From the NCBI RefSeq assembly GCF_030269325.1, contig NZ_BSTD01000009.1:124001-188000 (forward strand): a DNA stretch of 64,000 nt. Reading direction: 5' to 3'. This stretch comes from Amycolatopsis sp. NBRC 101858 (GTDB lineage: Bacteria > Actinomycetota > Actinomycetes > Mycobacteriales > Pseudonocardiaceae). The translations under genes and the position numbers were made by a program. This document shows, in pieces, positions 20,532 through 28,836 of this stretch. The notes under the pieces were generated by a model, which saw nothing but the letters and a program-made list of their open reading frames with translations, ran no database searches and was not told the DNA's origin. The stretch's first letter is position 1; every line of letters begins with the position of its first letter.

Positions 20532-21377
20532 ATGAACGCAGCACCGGCCCGGCGGTTGTGGGCGGCCGTGGAGCCCCTGCACGCGGTCGTCTACTTCGCG
20601 CCGGAGACGGCCGCGGCGGCGAAGGAGGTGGGCCTGCGCGGGTACTGGATGGGGTACTTCGCGGGCCGCCTCGCACCGCTGGGCCCGATCGGCCCGTCGG
20701 CGGCGACGTCGATGTTGTTCGGCTTCGCCCCGGCGATGGTCGCTCGGGCGCTGCCGGACGCGTGGTCGTTCGCCGCGCCTGCGGACGTGCTTGCGTCTCG
20801 GATTTCCGCCGTCGAAGCCGCCCTTTCCCGGGTTCTGGGGCCTTCGGGGCACGACGAACTGGCGTCGCTGCTGGAGCGGGCTGCGGCGGCGTGTGCGTTC
20901 GACGGCCGTCCGCTGGCGGCGGCGTGGTCCGCGGTGCCGCGCCCATCGGGTGTACTCGGCCGCGTGTGGCTCGCGGCGACGGTGCTGCGCGAGCACCGCG
21001 GCGACGGCCACGTCCTGGCGGCGGTCCACGCGGGGTTGACGGGCTTGGAGACGACGCTGACCCACGTCGGCGACGGCGTGATCGCCCGCGGCGACGTCCA
21101 GCCGCACCGGGGCTGGTCCGACTCGGACTGGACTGGTGCGGTCTCCGGTTTGGTGGCCCGCGGCTTGCTGGATTCGTCCGGCCGGCTGACTCCCGCTGGT
21201 GCGGAGATCCGGCGCCGGATCGAGGAGGACACGGACCGCCTGGCGGCGGCCCCGGTGGAGGCGCTCGGCCCGGCCGGCCTGGCGCGGCTGCTCGAGCTGG
21301 CGGTGCCGCTGAGCCGGGCGGTGATCGACGCGGGCGTGATCCCGGTCCCGAACCCGATGGGCGTGCCCCGGCCCTGA
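20532..21377 (+). CDS. SCO6745-family protein (helix-rich, MarR-like)
   Basis: A 281-residue protein recalled as the SCO6745 family: AAVEPLHAVVYFAPETAAAA at the start, GYWMGYFAGRLAPLGPIGP near residue 38 and the ending AGVIPVPNPMGVPRP. A winged-helix-like stretch (SDSDWTGAVSGLVARGLLD followed by LTPAGAEIRRRIEEDTDRLA, about 197-236) looks like MarR-type regulators. Members are conserved in actinomycetes, often near redox genes, without known function. It sits between a P450 and an SDR on one strand. Confidence 0.8.
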   Translation: MNAAPARRLWAAVEPLHAVVYFAPETAAAAKEVGLRGYWMGYFAGRLAPLGPIGPSAATSMLFGFAPAMVARALPDAWSFAAPADVLASRISAVEAALSRVLGPSGHDELASLLERAAAACAFDGRPLAAAWSAVPRPSGVLGRVWLAATVLREHRGDGHVLAAVHAGLTGLETTLTHVGDGVIARGDVQPHRGWSDSDWTGAVSGLVARGLLDSSGRLTPAGAEIRRRIEEDTDRLAAAPVEALGPAGLARLLELAVPLSRAVIDAGVIPVPNPMGVPRP

Positions 21378-21440
21378 TGTCGATTCCGGGCGGTGCCGTT
21401 CGACGCACCGGTGGAAGGTACCCGGACATCGGAGGGATCC

Positions 21441-22196
21441 ATGACGTTGCTCGCCGGCAAGAACGCGATCGTCTACGGCGGCGGAGGCCGCATCGGCACG
21501 GCTGTGGCCTGCGCTTTCGCGGAGGAAGGTGCCCGGGTGTTCCTCGCGGGCCGCACGAGGTCCCGGCTGGAGGAGGTCGCCTCGCGCATCCGCGCGGAGG
21601 GCGGATCGGCCGAGGTGGCGGAGGTGGACGCGCTGGACGAGCGTGCAGTCGACGACCACGCCGACGCGGTGGCAGCCCAGGGCGGCCTCGACATCTCGTT
21701 CAACCTGATCGCCCACGGCGACGTCCAGGGCACCCCGCTGATCGACATGACGTTGGCTGATTACGAGCGCCCGGTCCTGACGGCGGTCCGAACCCAGTTC
21801 CTGACGGCCCGAGCAGCGGCCCGCCACATGGTGAAGCAGGGCTCGGGCGCAATTCTGTTCTTCGGCGGCGCGGGCGAGCCGGTGCGCGAGTTCGCGGTGG
21901 GCGGGCTGCAGGTGGCGTTCCACGCACTCGAGGCGATGCGCCGCCAGCTGGCCGCAGAGCTGGGCCCGCGCGGCGTCCGGACGGTGACGTTGCGGACGGG
22001 CGGAATCCCGGAGACCCTCCCGCCGGAGTTCGAGGCCCGCGAGGAGATCGAGGAGAACATCGCAAGCAAGACAATGCTCGGCCGAACGGCAACCCTGGCG
22101 GACGTGGGAGCGGTGGCAGCATTCGTGGCATCGGACCGAGCCCGCACAATGACGGCCTCAACGGTCAACATCAGCTGCGGCGCCCTGGTGGATTAG
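21441..22196 (+). CDS. SDR-fold protein lacking the Tyr-x3-Lys catalytic pair
   Basis: A 251-residue Rossmann protein. ATG 21441 follows GGAGGGATCC. The nucleotide loop YGGGGRIGTAVACAFAEEGA (about residues 12-31), GRTRSRLEE and the terminal NISCGALVD are SDR-like. The active-site region reads FFGGAGEPVREFAVGGLQVAFHALE, with neither the catalytic serine nor YxxxK in place, so ordinary SDR chemistry is unlikely. It may bind nucleotide only or use another mechanism. It is the third gene of the P450/SCO6745 run; the minisatellite follows. Confidence 0.85.
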   Translation: MTLLAGKNAIVYGGGGRIGTAVACAFAEEGARVFLAGRTRSRLEEVASRIRAEGGSAEVAEVDALDERAVDDHADAVAAQGGLDISFNLIAHGDVQGTPLIDMTLADYERPVLTAVRTQFLTARAAARHMVKQGSGAILFFGGAGEPVREFAVGGLQVAFHALEAMRRQLAAELGPRGVRTVTLRTGGIPETLPPEFEAREEIEENIASKTMLGRTATLADVGAVAAFVASDRARTMTASTVNISCGALVD

Positions 22197-22255
22197 CGAC
22201 GGGCTGCGGAGGTGGGCCGGGAGCGCTGGTGGCGCCGCGGCTCGCCGCTGTGTCT

Positions 22256-22604
22256 GGGCCGGCTCCGCCCAGGCCACGGTGCTGGTGTCCGGGCCGGCTC
22301 CGCCCGGGCCGCGGTGCTGCTGTGTCCGGGCCGGCTCGGCCCAAGCCACGGTGCTGCTGTGTCCGGGCTAGCTCCGCCCAGGCCACCTCGCTGCTGTGTC
22401 TCGGCTGGCTCGGCCCAGGCCACGGTGCTGCTGTGTCTGGGCTGGCCCAGCCCAAGCCACCTCGCTGCGTCCGGGCTGGCTCCGCCGCGGTTCGCCGCTG
22501 TATCCGGGCTGGCTCCGCCGCGGCTCGCTGCTGTACCCGGGCTGGCTCCGCCCAAGCCACGGTGCTGGTATCCGGGCTGGCTCCGCCCAGGCCACGGTGC
22601 CCCG
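22256..22604 (+). repeat. Degenerate minisatellite, about 10 units of 33-37 bp
   Basis: Units begin GGGCTGGCTCCGCCCAGGCC and end near GCTGCTGTGTCC; lengths are 35, 37, 37, 37, 37, 34, 33, 33, 35 and a final partial. It occupies most of the 635-bp gene-free gap 22197-22831 between a plus-strand SDR and a minus-strand TetR gene. Open frames across it have biased composition (for example repeated AEPART) and I see no gene. The rest of the gap shows nothing else. Confidence 0.85.
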
Positions 22605-22831
22605 GATCGCTTGCGTGCCGGGTTCGCGCCGCTCGGGGTCGGCGGTCAGCTTGCCATGCCTCGCTCGCCGCACGGGGCCGCAGCCGTCGGTCCGTACCCA
22701 GTGTTTGCCGCTGCGCCCCTGATCCGCTGCATTCGGGCCGGCGGTCAGCTTGCCGCGCCCCGGCCCACCCCGCTAGGAGCAGCCGTCGGCTCGCGCCCCG
22801 GCTCTTGCCGCCCGGGTCCGCGTACCGCTCG

Positions 22832-23392
22832 TCAGTCGTCCGCGATCAGCCGACGTACCGCGTCCACCACGAGCCCTCGCCGTTGCTCGCGGGAGAGAGT
22901 CGTGCGCACGCCGAGCTCCGAATTGGTCGTCGCCCAGGCCGTCGAGATCGACTGGATCAGCACCAGCAGCTCCATGGGTGTGTAGTGCTTCGACAGCCTC
23001 CCTTCGTTCTGCGCTCGCTGCAGGTCGTGCAGCCGGACTTCGTTGGCCAGCACGATCTCGGTGACCCACTTGCCGTCGGGCCGCTCCAGCCGGTGCCAGA
23101 CCGCCAGCCGCAGCGTCTCCGGCTGCTCTTCGTACCGGTCGAAGAGCTTCCCGGCGTAGCCCGGCAGGTCGTCGGCGTCGACCGGGACCTCGAGGACGAA
23201 CTTGCCGACCGACTCGCCGAAAACCGTGTCGAACAGGCTGTCCTTGTTGGTGAAGTACTTGTAGAGCATCGCCTTGTTGCAGCCGGCGGCGTCCGCGATC
23301 CGGTCCACGCGGGCGCCCGCGATGCCCCGTTCCGCAAACTCCTCCGTGGCGGCGGCGAGCAGTCGCCGCTTCGTCTCCGCCGCATCTCTCAT
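22832..23392 (-). CDS. TetR-family repressor controlling the adjacent SDR
   Basis: A 186-residue TetR regulator. RRLLAAATEEFAERGIAGARVDRIADAAGCNKAMLYKYFTNKD, given here as the region about residues 8-50, is the helix-turn-helix domain with the typical YKYF recognition end. The ligand domain is unassigned. ATG 23392 is preceded by AAGGTCG. It is divergent from the SDR at 23503 with two strong palindromes between them, so it likely represses both itself and the SDR. Confidence 0.92.
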   Translation of the reverse strand: MRDAAETKRRLLAAATEEFAERGIAGARVDRIADAAGCNKAMLYKYFTNKDSLFDTVFGESVGKFVLEVPVDADDLPGYAGKLFDRYEEQPETLRLAVWHRLERPDGKWVTEIVLANEVRLHDLQRAQNEGRLSKHYTPMELLVLIQSISTAWATTNSELGVRTTLSREQRRGLVVDAVRRLIADD

Positions 23393-23407
23393 ACCGACGA
23401 CCTTAGC

Positions 23408-23475
23408 AACTAACTGGTTGGTTGACAAATCCGCTCAGCAGGTGTTTCCTGGAAGTAACCAACCGGTTGGTAACC
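23408..23475. promoter_or_regulatory. Two TetR operators between divergent TetR and SDR genes
   Basis: AACTAACTGGTTGGTT (23408-23423) is an imperfect copy of the perfect 14-bp palindrome ACCAACCGGTTGGT (23458-23471). Both fall in the 110-bp intergenic region and share GGTTGGT half-sites, as expected for autoregulated TetR pairs. Confidence 0.85.
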
Positions 23476-23502
23476 GGATCGGACGACCGAAGAGGAAGCA
23501 TC

Positions 23503-24339
23503 ATGAGCAGGACTTGGCTGATCACCGGCAGTTCCCGCGGGTTCGGGCGGGAGCTGGCCCGGGTCGCGCTCGAGGACGGCGACCGGGTGGTCGCCACCGC
23601 GCGCCGGCCGGAGCAGCTGAAGGATCTGGTGGCCGAGCACGGTGACAACGTCCGGGTTTTCGCGCTGGACGTGACGGATCCCGCGGCCGCGCGAGAGGCC
23701 GTGGCCTTCGCGGTGCGCGAGTTCAGCGGCCTCGACGTCGTGGCCAACAACGCCGGCTACGCGAACAGCGCCCCGATCGAGGACATGGCGGAGGACGACT
23801 TCCGGGCGCAGGTCGAAGCCAACTTCTTCGGCGTCGTCAACGTCACGCGCGCGGCTCTGCCGGTGTTCCGCGAGCAGGGTTCGGGGCACTTCCTGCAGTT
23901 CTCGTCGGTCGGCGGCCGGGTCGGCGGATCGCCGGGGCTGGGCGCGTACCAGGCGGCGAAGTTCGCGGTGGAGGGGTTCTCCGAGGTGCTCAACGCGGAG
24001 GTGAAGCCGTTCGGCGTGAAGGTCACGATCGTCGAGCCGGGGGCGTTCCGCACGGACTGGCAGGGTGCCTCGATGGAGCGCGCCCAGGTCCGCCCGGAAT
24101 ACGACGCCTCGGTGGGCGAGATGCACCGCCTCCGCGACGCAACGGACGGCAAACAGGCAGGCGACCCGGCCCGAGGAGCCCGCATCCTCGCCGACGTGGT
24201 CCGCCTGGACGCACCCCCGCTGCGCCTCCTGCTCGGCACGGACGCGGTCGAAGCGGTCCAGCGCTCGGATCGCGCACGCGGGGCGGAAGTGGAGGAGTGG
24301 GCGGAGGTGAGCCGATCGGCAGTGTTCGCCACGGAGTGA
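23503..24339 (+). CDS. Short-chain dehydrogenase/reductase (oxidoreductase of the DltE/YueD type)
   Basis: A 278-residue classical SDR. TGSSRGFGRELARVALEDGD (about residues 8-27) is the cofactor loop, ATARRPEQL suggests NADPH, NNAGYA is at about 86, and the catalytic set is Ser in FSSVGGRVG with YQAAK. PGAFRTDW near 185 is typical of this subgroup. ATG 23503 follows GAGGAAGC. It is divergent from its probable TetR repressor. The substrate is unknown. Confidence 0.93.
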   Translation: MSRTWLITGSSRGFGRELARVALEDGDRVVATARRPEQLKDLVAEHGDNVRVFALDVTDPAAAREAVAFAVREFSGLDVVANNAGYANSAPIEDMAEDDFRAQVEANFFGVVNVTRAALPVFREQGSGHFLQFSSVGGRVGGSPGLGAYQAAKFAVEGFSEVLNAEVKPFGVKVTIVEPGAFRTDWQGASMERAQVRPEYDASVGEMHRLRDATDGKQAGDPARGARILADVVRLDAPPLRLLLGTDAVEAVQRSDRARGAEVEEWAEVSRSAVFATE

Positions 24340-24482
24340 GGCCGTGGAGTTGGCGCGGTTACCGGCGGCGGCAGAGCGCAGGCGCTGTATGACCCCACAC
24401 AGCGAGCCCAGCCCAAGGCTCCAGCGCCGACAAAGCCGCCTCGCGAACGCGGCCGAGCTCGGCGAAACGGGGTGAGCCGACC

Positions 24483-25076
24483 TCAAGCTTCCCGCTGAGG
24501 CGACTCCCGTTGCTCGACCACCAACCGCTGGTGCCGGGCTGCGCGAACCCGGTCGCCGCAGGTGGTCGAGCACCAGCGGCGGCGGGCGTGCTCGCGGAAG
24601 AAGAACCGCACGCAACCGTGGGCCTCGCACGGGCGCACCAGCGGGCCGAGGTCGCCGGTGACCACGTCGATCGCGTCGCGGGCCACGGCTGCCAGGGCCT
24701 CCTCAACGCTGCCCGGGCTGGTGCTGTGCCACTCCCGGTGTGGTCCGGCCGGCCACGTGAGCTGCGGCGCGGCGGCGTCGGCGCGGGCGGCGGCGTTCAC
24801 CGTCTCCACCGCGGACGCGGCCGGTGAGCGGTCCTCCGCCAGGGCGGCCAGCAGCTCGCGGACCGCCGCGCGGAGGTCCGTGATGCGGCTCAGGTCGTCC
24901 GCGTCGAGGGAAGCGGCAGTGAGGCGCAGCCACTCGGCGGCTGCGCTTGGCTCGGCCAGGTCGTCGTCCACGCCTCCGGCCGTGAGTCGGCGGGTGTTGA
25001 CCAGCGCCAGTGCGAGGGAGCGCTCCTCGCCGGGTGCCGCAGTGACCACGTTCGCCTCCCGAAGTTCGCCCTTCAT
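24483..25076 (-). CDS. ABATE-domain CGNR zinc-finger regulator
   Basis: A 197-residue protein. The N-terminal ABATE-like region (LALALVNTRRLTAGGVDDDL) leads into a C-terminal CGNR zinc finger, CEAHGCVRFFFREHARRRWC then STTCGDRVRAARH, with four cysteines at about 151-176. The signature CGNR reads CGDR here. These proteins are putative transcription regulators. It is divergent from an alpha/beta hydrolase across an 11-bp inverted repeat that is its probable operator. ATG 25076 gives MKGELREANVV. Confidence 0.88.
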   Translation of the reverse strand: MKGELREANVVTAAPGEERSLALALVNTRRLTAGGVDDDLAEPSAAAEWLRLTAASLDADDLSRITDLRAAVRELLAALAEDRSPAASAVETVNAAARADAAAPQLTWPAGPHREWHSTSPGSVEEALAAVARDAIDVVTGDLGPLVRPCEAHGCVRFFFREHARRRWCSTTCGDRVRAARHQRLVVEQRESPQREA

Positions 25077-25088
25077 TGTCCCGGGCCG

Positions 25089-25136
25089 TTGACAGTCTAC
25101 GTCATCTCATGGATAAAGAAGAAAGTATCCATGAGA
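25089..25136 (+). promoter_or_regulatory. Promoter with overlapping perfect 11-bp inverted repeat (CGNR operator candidate)
   Basis: TTGACA (25089-25094) with GATAAA at 25112-25117 (17-bp spacing) forms a plausible promoter for the hydrolase. TCTCATGGATA (25105-25115) and TATCCATGAGA (25126-25136) are perfect inverted repeats around a 10-nt A/G-rich spacer, overlapping the -10. A bound repressor would block polymerase. The divergent CGNR regulator is the obvious candidate. Confidence 0.75.
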
Positions 25137-25151
25137 CGTGAGGAGAAACCC

Positions 25152-26003
25152 ATGGTCGCCGTTTATCACCGCTTTGCCACCGTTGCCGGGCGCCGGCTGT
25201 TCTACCGGGAGGCCGGGCCCGCCGACGCACCCACGATCGTGCTGCTCCACGGGTTTCCGACGAGCTCGCACATGTACCGCCACCTCATCCCGGCGCTGGC
25301 CGACCGCTACCACGTCGTCGCGCCCGACTACCTGGGGGCGGGCGCCTCCGACGCACCGTCGGCCGACGAGTTCGGCTACACCTTCGACGCCCTCGCCGAA
25401 CTCACCCTCGGCCTGCTCGACGAGATCGGCCTGGACCGCCTCGCGCTCTACATCCAGGACTTCGGCGCCCCGGTCGGCCTGCGCATCGCGGCCGGGAACC
25501 CGGAGCGGGTCACCGCGATCGTCACGCAGAACGGCAACGCCTACGTCGACGGTCTCGGCGCCGGGCTCCCGCAAAAGCTCGCCGCCGGCACGCTGACCGA
25601 GGACGACCTGCGTGGCATGGTCAGCCTCGAAGCCACCAAGGCGCAGTACCTCGACGGCGTGCCCGACCCGGCGCTGGTCAGCCCGGACGTCTGGATCCAC
25701 GACCAGGCCCTGCTCGACCGGCCCGGCGGCGCCGAGATCCAGATGGCGTTGCTCGCGGACTACCACCACAACATCGGCCTGTACCCGAAGTTCCACGAGT
25801 ACTTCCGGACCAGCCAGGTCCCGCTGCTGGCCGTCTGGGGAGGCAACGACGCGATCTTCATCGCCGACGGCGCCCGCGCCTACGCCCGTGACCTGCCCGA
25901 TGCCGAGATCCACCTGCTCGACTCGGGGCACTTCGCGCTCGAAACGCACTTGGACGCCATCGCCGGTTATGTCCGCGGTTTCCTGGGTCGGGTGGTCGGC
26001 TGA
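25152..26003 (+). CDS. Alpha/beta hydrolase with Asp nucleophile (haloalkane dehalogenase/epoxide hydrolase-like)
   Basis: A 283-residue cytoplasmic hydrolase. Oxyanion motif HGFPTSSHMYRHL begins near residue 35. The nucleophile elbow LYIQDFGAPVG carries Asp (about residue 104) rather than Ser, as in dehalogenases and epoxide hydrolases. The acid is in WGGNDAIF (about 239) and the base histidine in DSGHFALE (about 262). ATG 25152 follows AGGAG by six bases. Divergence from the CGNR regulator suggests induction by its substrate. Confidence 0.9.
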   Translation: MVAVYHRFATVAGRRLFYREAGPADAPTIVLLHGFPTSSHMYRHLIPALADRYHVVAPDYLGAGASDAPSADEFGYTFDALAELTLGLLDEIGLDRLALYIQDFGAPVGLRIAAGNPERVTAIVTQNGNAYVDGLGAGLPQKLAAGTLTEDDLRGMVSLEATKAQYLDGVPDPALVSPDVWIHDQALLDRPGGAEIQMALLADYHHNIGLYPKFHEYFRTSQVPLLAVWGGNDAIFIADGARAYARDLPDAEIHLLDSGHFALETHLDAIAGYVRGFLGRVVG

Positions 26004-26046
26004 AACCATTGCCCCGCAACGGTCTCCGCTGAGCGGGACAAGGGCG

Positions 26047-26076
26047 TTGACCGGCCGGACGATCCCCTCGTAGGGT
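26047..26076 (+). promoter_or_regulatory. Candidate promoter of the secreted dehydrogenase gene
   Basis: TTGACC (26047-26052) and TAGGGT (26071-26076) are spaced 18 bp apart in the 256-bp gap before the gene at 26260. A 7-bp hairpin GGAGGCG/CGCCTCC (26216-26235) lies in the implied leader. Assigned from consensus only. Confidence 0.35.
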
Positions 26077-26259
26077 CTCCCCGAGATCGCCCTGGCCCCA
26101 GGTCGGTCCGGTCCCCGAGAACCCCGCCGTCGTCGTCAGGCATCCGCCTCTGCCTGTGCCGACGGGTCGTTCGACGACGGGCACGGACGCGCGCGAGCAA
26201 CCCGGGGGCCACCGTGGAGGCGGGTTCGCGCCTCCGCGCCGACTGCGCAGGAGGACGGG

Positions 26260-28341
26260 ATGACCAGACGGATCCGGGTGGGGATGATCGCGGCCGCGGT
26301 CGTCGCCGCGACACTGACCGCGGCGGGGCCGGTGCAGGCTGGGCCGGTGCAAGCCGCGGATACCCTGCTCTCCCAGGGCAAACCGGTGACGGCGTCGTCG
26401 GCGGGCGGATGCTGTCCGGCGCCGGCCGCCGTCGACGGCGACTCGGCGACCCGCTGGGCCAGCGCGGCCGGCGTCGATCCACAGTGGATCTACGTCGACC
26501 TCGGCACGGCGGCGCACGTCAGTCGTGTGCGGCTGCAGTGGGACGCCTCGTGCGCCACGGCCTACGAGATCGACACCTCCGCCGACCACGTCACGTGGAC
26601 GCGGATCTACTCGACCACCACGGGAAAGGGCGGCGTCGAAGACCTGACCTCCCTCGACGGCACGGGCCGCTACGTGCGGATGTACGGCGCGAAACGCTGC
26701 CGCACCGACGCGTCGAAGGGCTATTCGCTGCAGGAGTTCGGCGTCTACGGCTCGACCGGGGACGTCGTCCCACCGTCGCCGCCCGGTACGCCGACGCTGG
26801 ACAGCGTCACGCCCACCAGCGCGACCATCTCGTGGACCGCGGCGACCGACAACGAAGGCATCGCGGGCTATGACGTATACCGCGACGGTCAGCTCTGCGC
26901 CAGCACGACCGGCGCCCTCACCGCGACCTGCGGCAACCTCGGCCCGAACGGCACCTACGGCTTCTACGTCAACGCACGCGACGCGGCCGGGAACGTCTCG
27001 CAGGCCAGCGGCACCCTGTCCGTGAAGACGCCGCCGTCCGACGACCACACGCCGCCGTCGGCGCCGGCGAACGTGCACACCACCGCGGTCAACAGCACGT
27101 CGATCGGCCTGGCGTGGACCGCTTCGACCGACGAAAACGGCGTCACCGGCTACCGGATCTTCGACTCCGGCACGCAGATCGGCACGTCCGACACGGCGAG
27201 CACGACCCTCGGCGGCCTGACCCCGAACACCGCCTACCACCTGCAGGTGCGCGCGGTCGACGGCAACGGCAACCTCAGCGAGCCGAGCACGCCGGTCCTG
27301 GACGTCACGACCACCGGCGGGTCGAGCTGCACGCCGTCGCAGGGCGTTTGCGGTGCCACGCAGGTCGGAACCGACGACGACGTCGTGTGGGGCCTGGTCA
27401 CCCTGCCGGACGGCACGATCCTCTACAACCAGCGCGACGCGCACTCGATCGTCCACCTGAACCCCAAGACCGGGGCCAAGAAGACGATCGGCACCGTGCC
27501 GAACGTCCAGAGCACCGACGGCGAAGGCGGCCTGACCGGGCTGGAGATCAACCCGGCTTCGTTCGCCGCCGACCACTGGCTCTACATCATGCACACGTCG
27601 CCGAACGACAACCGGATCGTGCGGATCAAGTACGACCCGGCCGCCGACTCGCTGACCACGAGCACCGAGCAGATCCTGCTGACCGGTATCGCGCGCAACA
27701 AGTTCCACAACGGCGGCCGGCTCCGGTTCAGCCCGGACGGCCGGTACCTGTTCGCCGGCACGGGTGATGCGCAGAACGGCGACAACGCGTCGAACACCAG
27801 CAGCCCCAACGGAAAGGTGCTGCGCATCAACCCGGACGGCTCGATCCCGGCGGACAACCCGTTCCACAACGCGGTGTGGAGCTACGGGCACCGCAACGTC
27901 CAGGGGCTGGCGTTCGACTCGCAGGGCCGGCTGTGGGAGCAGGAGTTCGGCAACAGCGTCATGGACGAGACGAACCTGATCGTGAAGGGCGGCAACTACG
28001 GCTGGCCGTCGTGCGAGGGGACGTCGGGTTCGTGCGGCACCGCGGGGTTCATCGCGCCGAAGAAGACGTACCCGGTGGCGCAGGGGTCGTGTAGCGGCAT
28101 CACGATCATCCACGACGCGCTGTACGTGGCCTGCCAGCGCGGCACGCGACTGTACCGCGCGGTGATCAGCGGCAGCTCGCTGACCAACTTCCAGACGTTC
28201 TTCAACGGGACGTACGGCAGGCTCCGCACGGTGGAGCCGGCCCCGGACGGCCAGATGTGGCTGGCGACCAGCGTGGACGGCGACAAGGACAGCACACCGC
28301 ACAACAGCCACAACAAGATCCTGCGGGTGACGGTCGGCTAG
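26260..28341 (+). CDS. Secreted discoidin-FN3-FN3-sugar dehydrogenase (PQQ-type beta-propeller)
   Basis: A 693-residue exported protein. ATG 26260 follows AGGAGG; the signal peptide is about 1-33. An F5/8 type C carbohydrate-binding domain (about 34-166) precedes two fibronectin III repeats (about 172-258 and 264-352). The C-terminal domain (about 357-693) resembles soluble glucose/sorbosone dehydrogenase beta-propellers (WGLVTLPDGTILYNQRD, GYGHRN-like WSYGHRNVQGLAFD, GGNYGWPSC). The family oxidises aldoses using pyrroloquinoline quinone; whether this host makes PQQ is unknown. A strong terminator follows. Confidence 0.88.
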   Translation: MTRRIRVGMIAAAVVAATLTAAGPVQAGPVQAADTLLSQGKPVTASSAGGCCPAPAAVDGDSATRWASAAGVDPQWIYVDLGTAAHVSRVRLQWDASCATAYEIDTSADHVTWTRIYSTTTGKGGVEDLTSLDGTGRYVRMYGAKRCRTDASKGYSLQEFGVYGSTGDVVPPSPPGTPTLDSVTPTSATISWTAATDNEGIAGYDVYRDGQLCASTTGALTATCGNLGPNGTYGFYVNARDAAGNVSQASGTLSVKTPPSDDHTPPSAPANVHTTAVNSTSIGLAWTASTDENGVTGYRIFDSGTQIGTSDTASTTLGGLTPNTAYHLQVRAVDGNGNLSEPSTPVLDVTTTGGSSCTPSQGVCGATQVGTDDDVVWGLVTLPDGTILYNQRDAHSIVHLNPKTGAKKTIGTVPNVQSTDGEGGLTGLEINPASFAADHWLYIMHTSPNDNRIVRIKYDPAADSLTTSTEQILLTGIARNKFHNGGRLRFSPDGRYLFAGTGDAQNGDNASNTSSPNGKVLRINPDGSIPADNPFHNAVWSYGHRNVQGLAFDSQGRLWEQEFGNSVMDETNLIVKGGNYGWPSCEGTSGSCGTAGFIAPKKTYPVAQGSCSGITIIHDALYVACQRGTRLYRAVISGSSLTNFQTFFNGTYGRLRTVEPAPDGQMWLATSVDGDKDSTPHNSHNKILRVTVG

Positions 28342-28375
28342 CACGCCCGAGAACGTCGTACCCGCCGACTAGGCT

Positions 28376-28411
28376 GTGCATCGGGGGCGCTTCCTCCGGC
28401 CCCCGATGCAC
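28376..28411. terminator. Bidirectional hairpin terminator
   Basis: GTGCATCGGGGGC (28376-28388) and GCCCCCGATGCAC (28399-28411) are perfect 13-bp arms around a 10-nt loop, between the convergent dehydrogenase and YbjQ-cluster genes. Confidence 0.92.
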
Positions 28412-28434
28412 TTCCCTTACGCATCAAGGACTTC

Positions 28435-28836
28435 TCAACCGCCCAGCAGCCGCGACAGCGCATCCCGTGCTTTCGCGTCCTTCGACGCCAACTCGGTCAG
28501 CTCCTGCGCCAGCGCCGCGAGCCACTCGTCGACCGCGGCTTCCTTGCGGCTGATCACCACGCCCCGGACCACCTGGTGGATCTCCGCCGCGACTCCGCCG
28601 TGTTTCCCCGTGCTCAGCACCAGGACACGGTCCGGCGTCCGGACCCGCACCGCGACCGCCTGGCCGTCGCGGCCCGCGACGCGGTCGGCGAACGTGCGCC
28701 GCCGGTCGACCTCGACCATGCCCGGCGGCAGCGCGTTGCCCAGCGTGTCGGACAGGACCCGGTGGTAGGACTCGACGTCCGCGCGGTCCGTGCGCAGGGC
28801 CGCCGCCACCAGGTGGAAGTCCAGCTCGCCGCCCAT
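28435..28836 (-). CDS. Hypothetical protein at the end of the YbjQ-like operon
   Basis: A 133-residue protein without recognised domain, mixed alpha/beta: LDFHLVAAALRTDRADVESY, then DRVAGRDGQAVAVRVRTPDR and VLVLSTGKHGGVAAEIHQVVRGVVISR, and a helical C-terminus with EWLAALAQELTELASKDAKA. No signal peptide or membrane segment. ATG 28836 overlaps the upstream YbjQ-like gene stop by ATGA, so it is translationally coupled and probably works with those proteins. Confidence 0.8.
   Translation of the reverse strand: MGGELDFHLVAAALRTDRADVESYHRVLSDTLGNALPPGMVEVDRRRTFADRVAGRDGQAVAVRVRTPDRVLVLSTGKHGGVAAEIHQVVRGVVISRKEAAVDEWLAALAQELTELASKDAKARDALSRLLGG

Noticed and set aside
22171..22560. Minus-strand open frames with repeated AEPART/AGPDT units across the minisatellite looked like a repeat protein.
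   Set aside because: All three frames stay open because of GC-rich repeats, there is no ribosome site, and unit lengths of 33-37 bp break any protein repeat periodicity.
22256..22604. Possible CRISPR array because of regular 33-37-bp periodicity.
   Set aside because: Units are contiguous without unique spacers, diverge along their whole length, and no cas genes are in the window.
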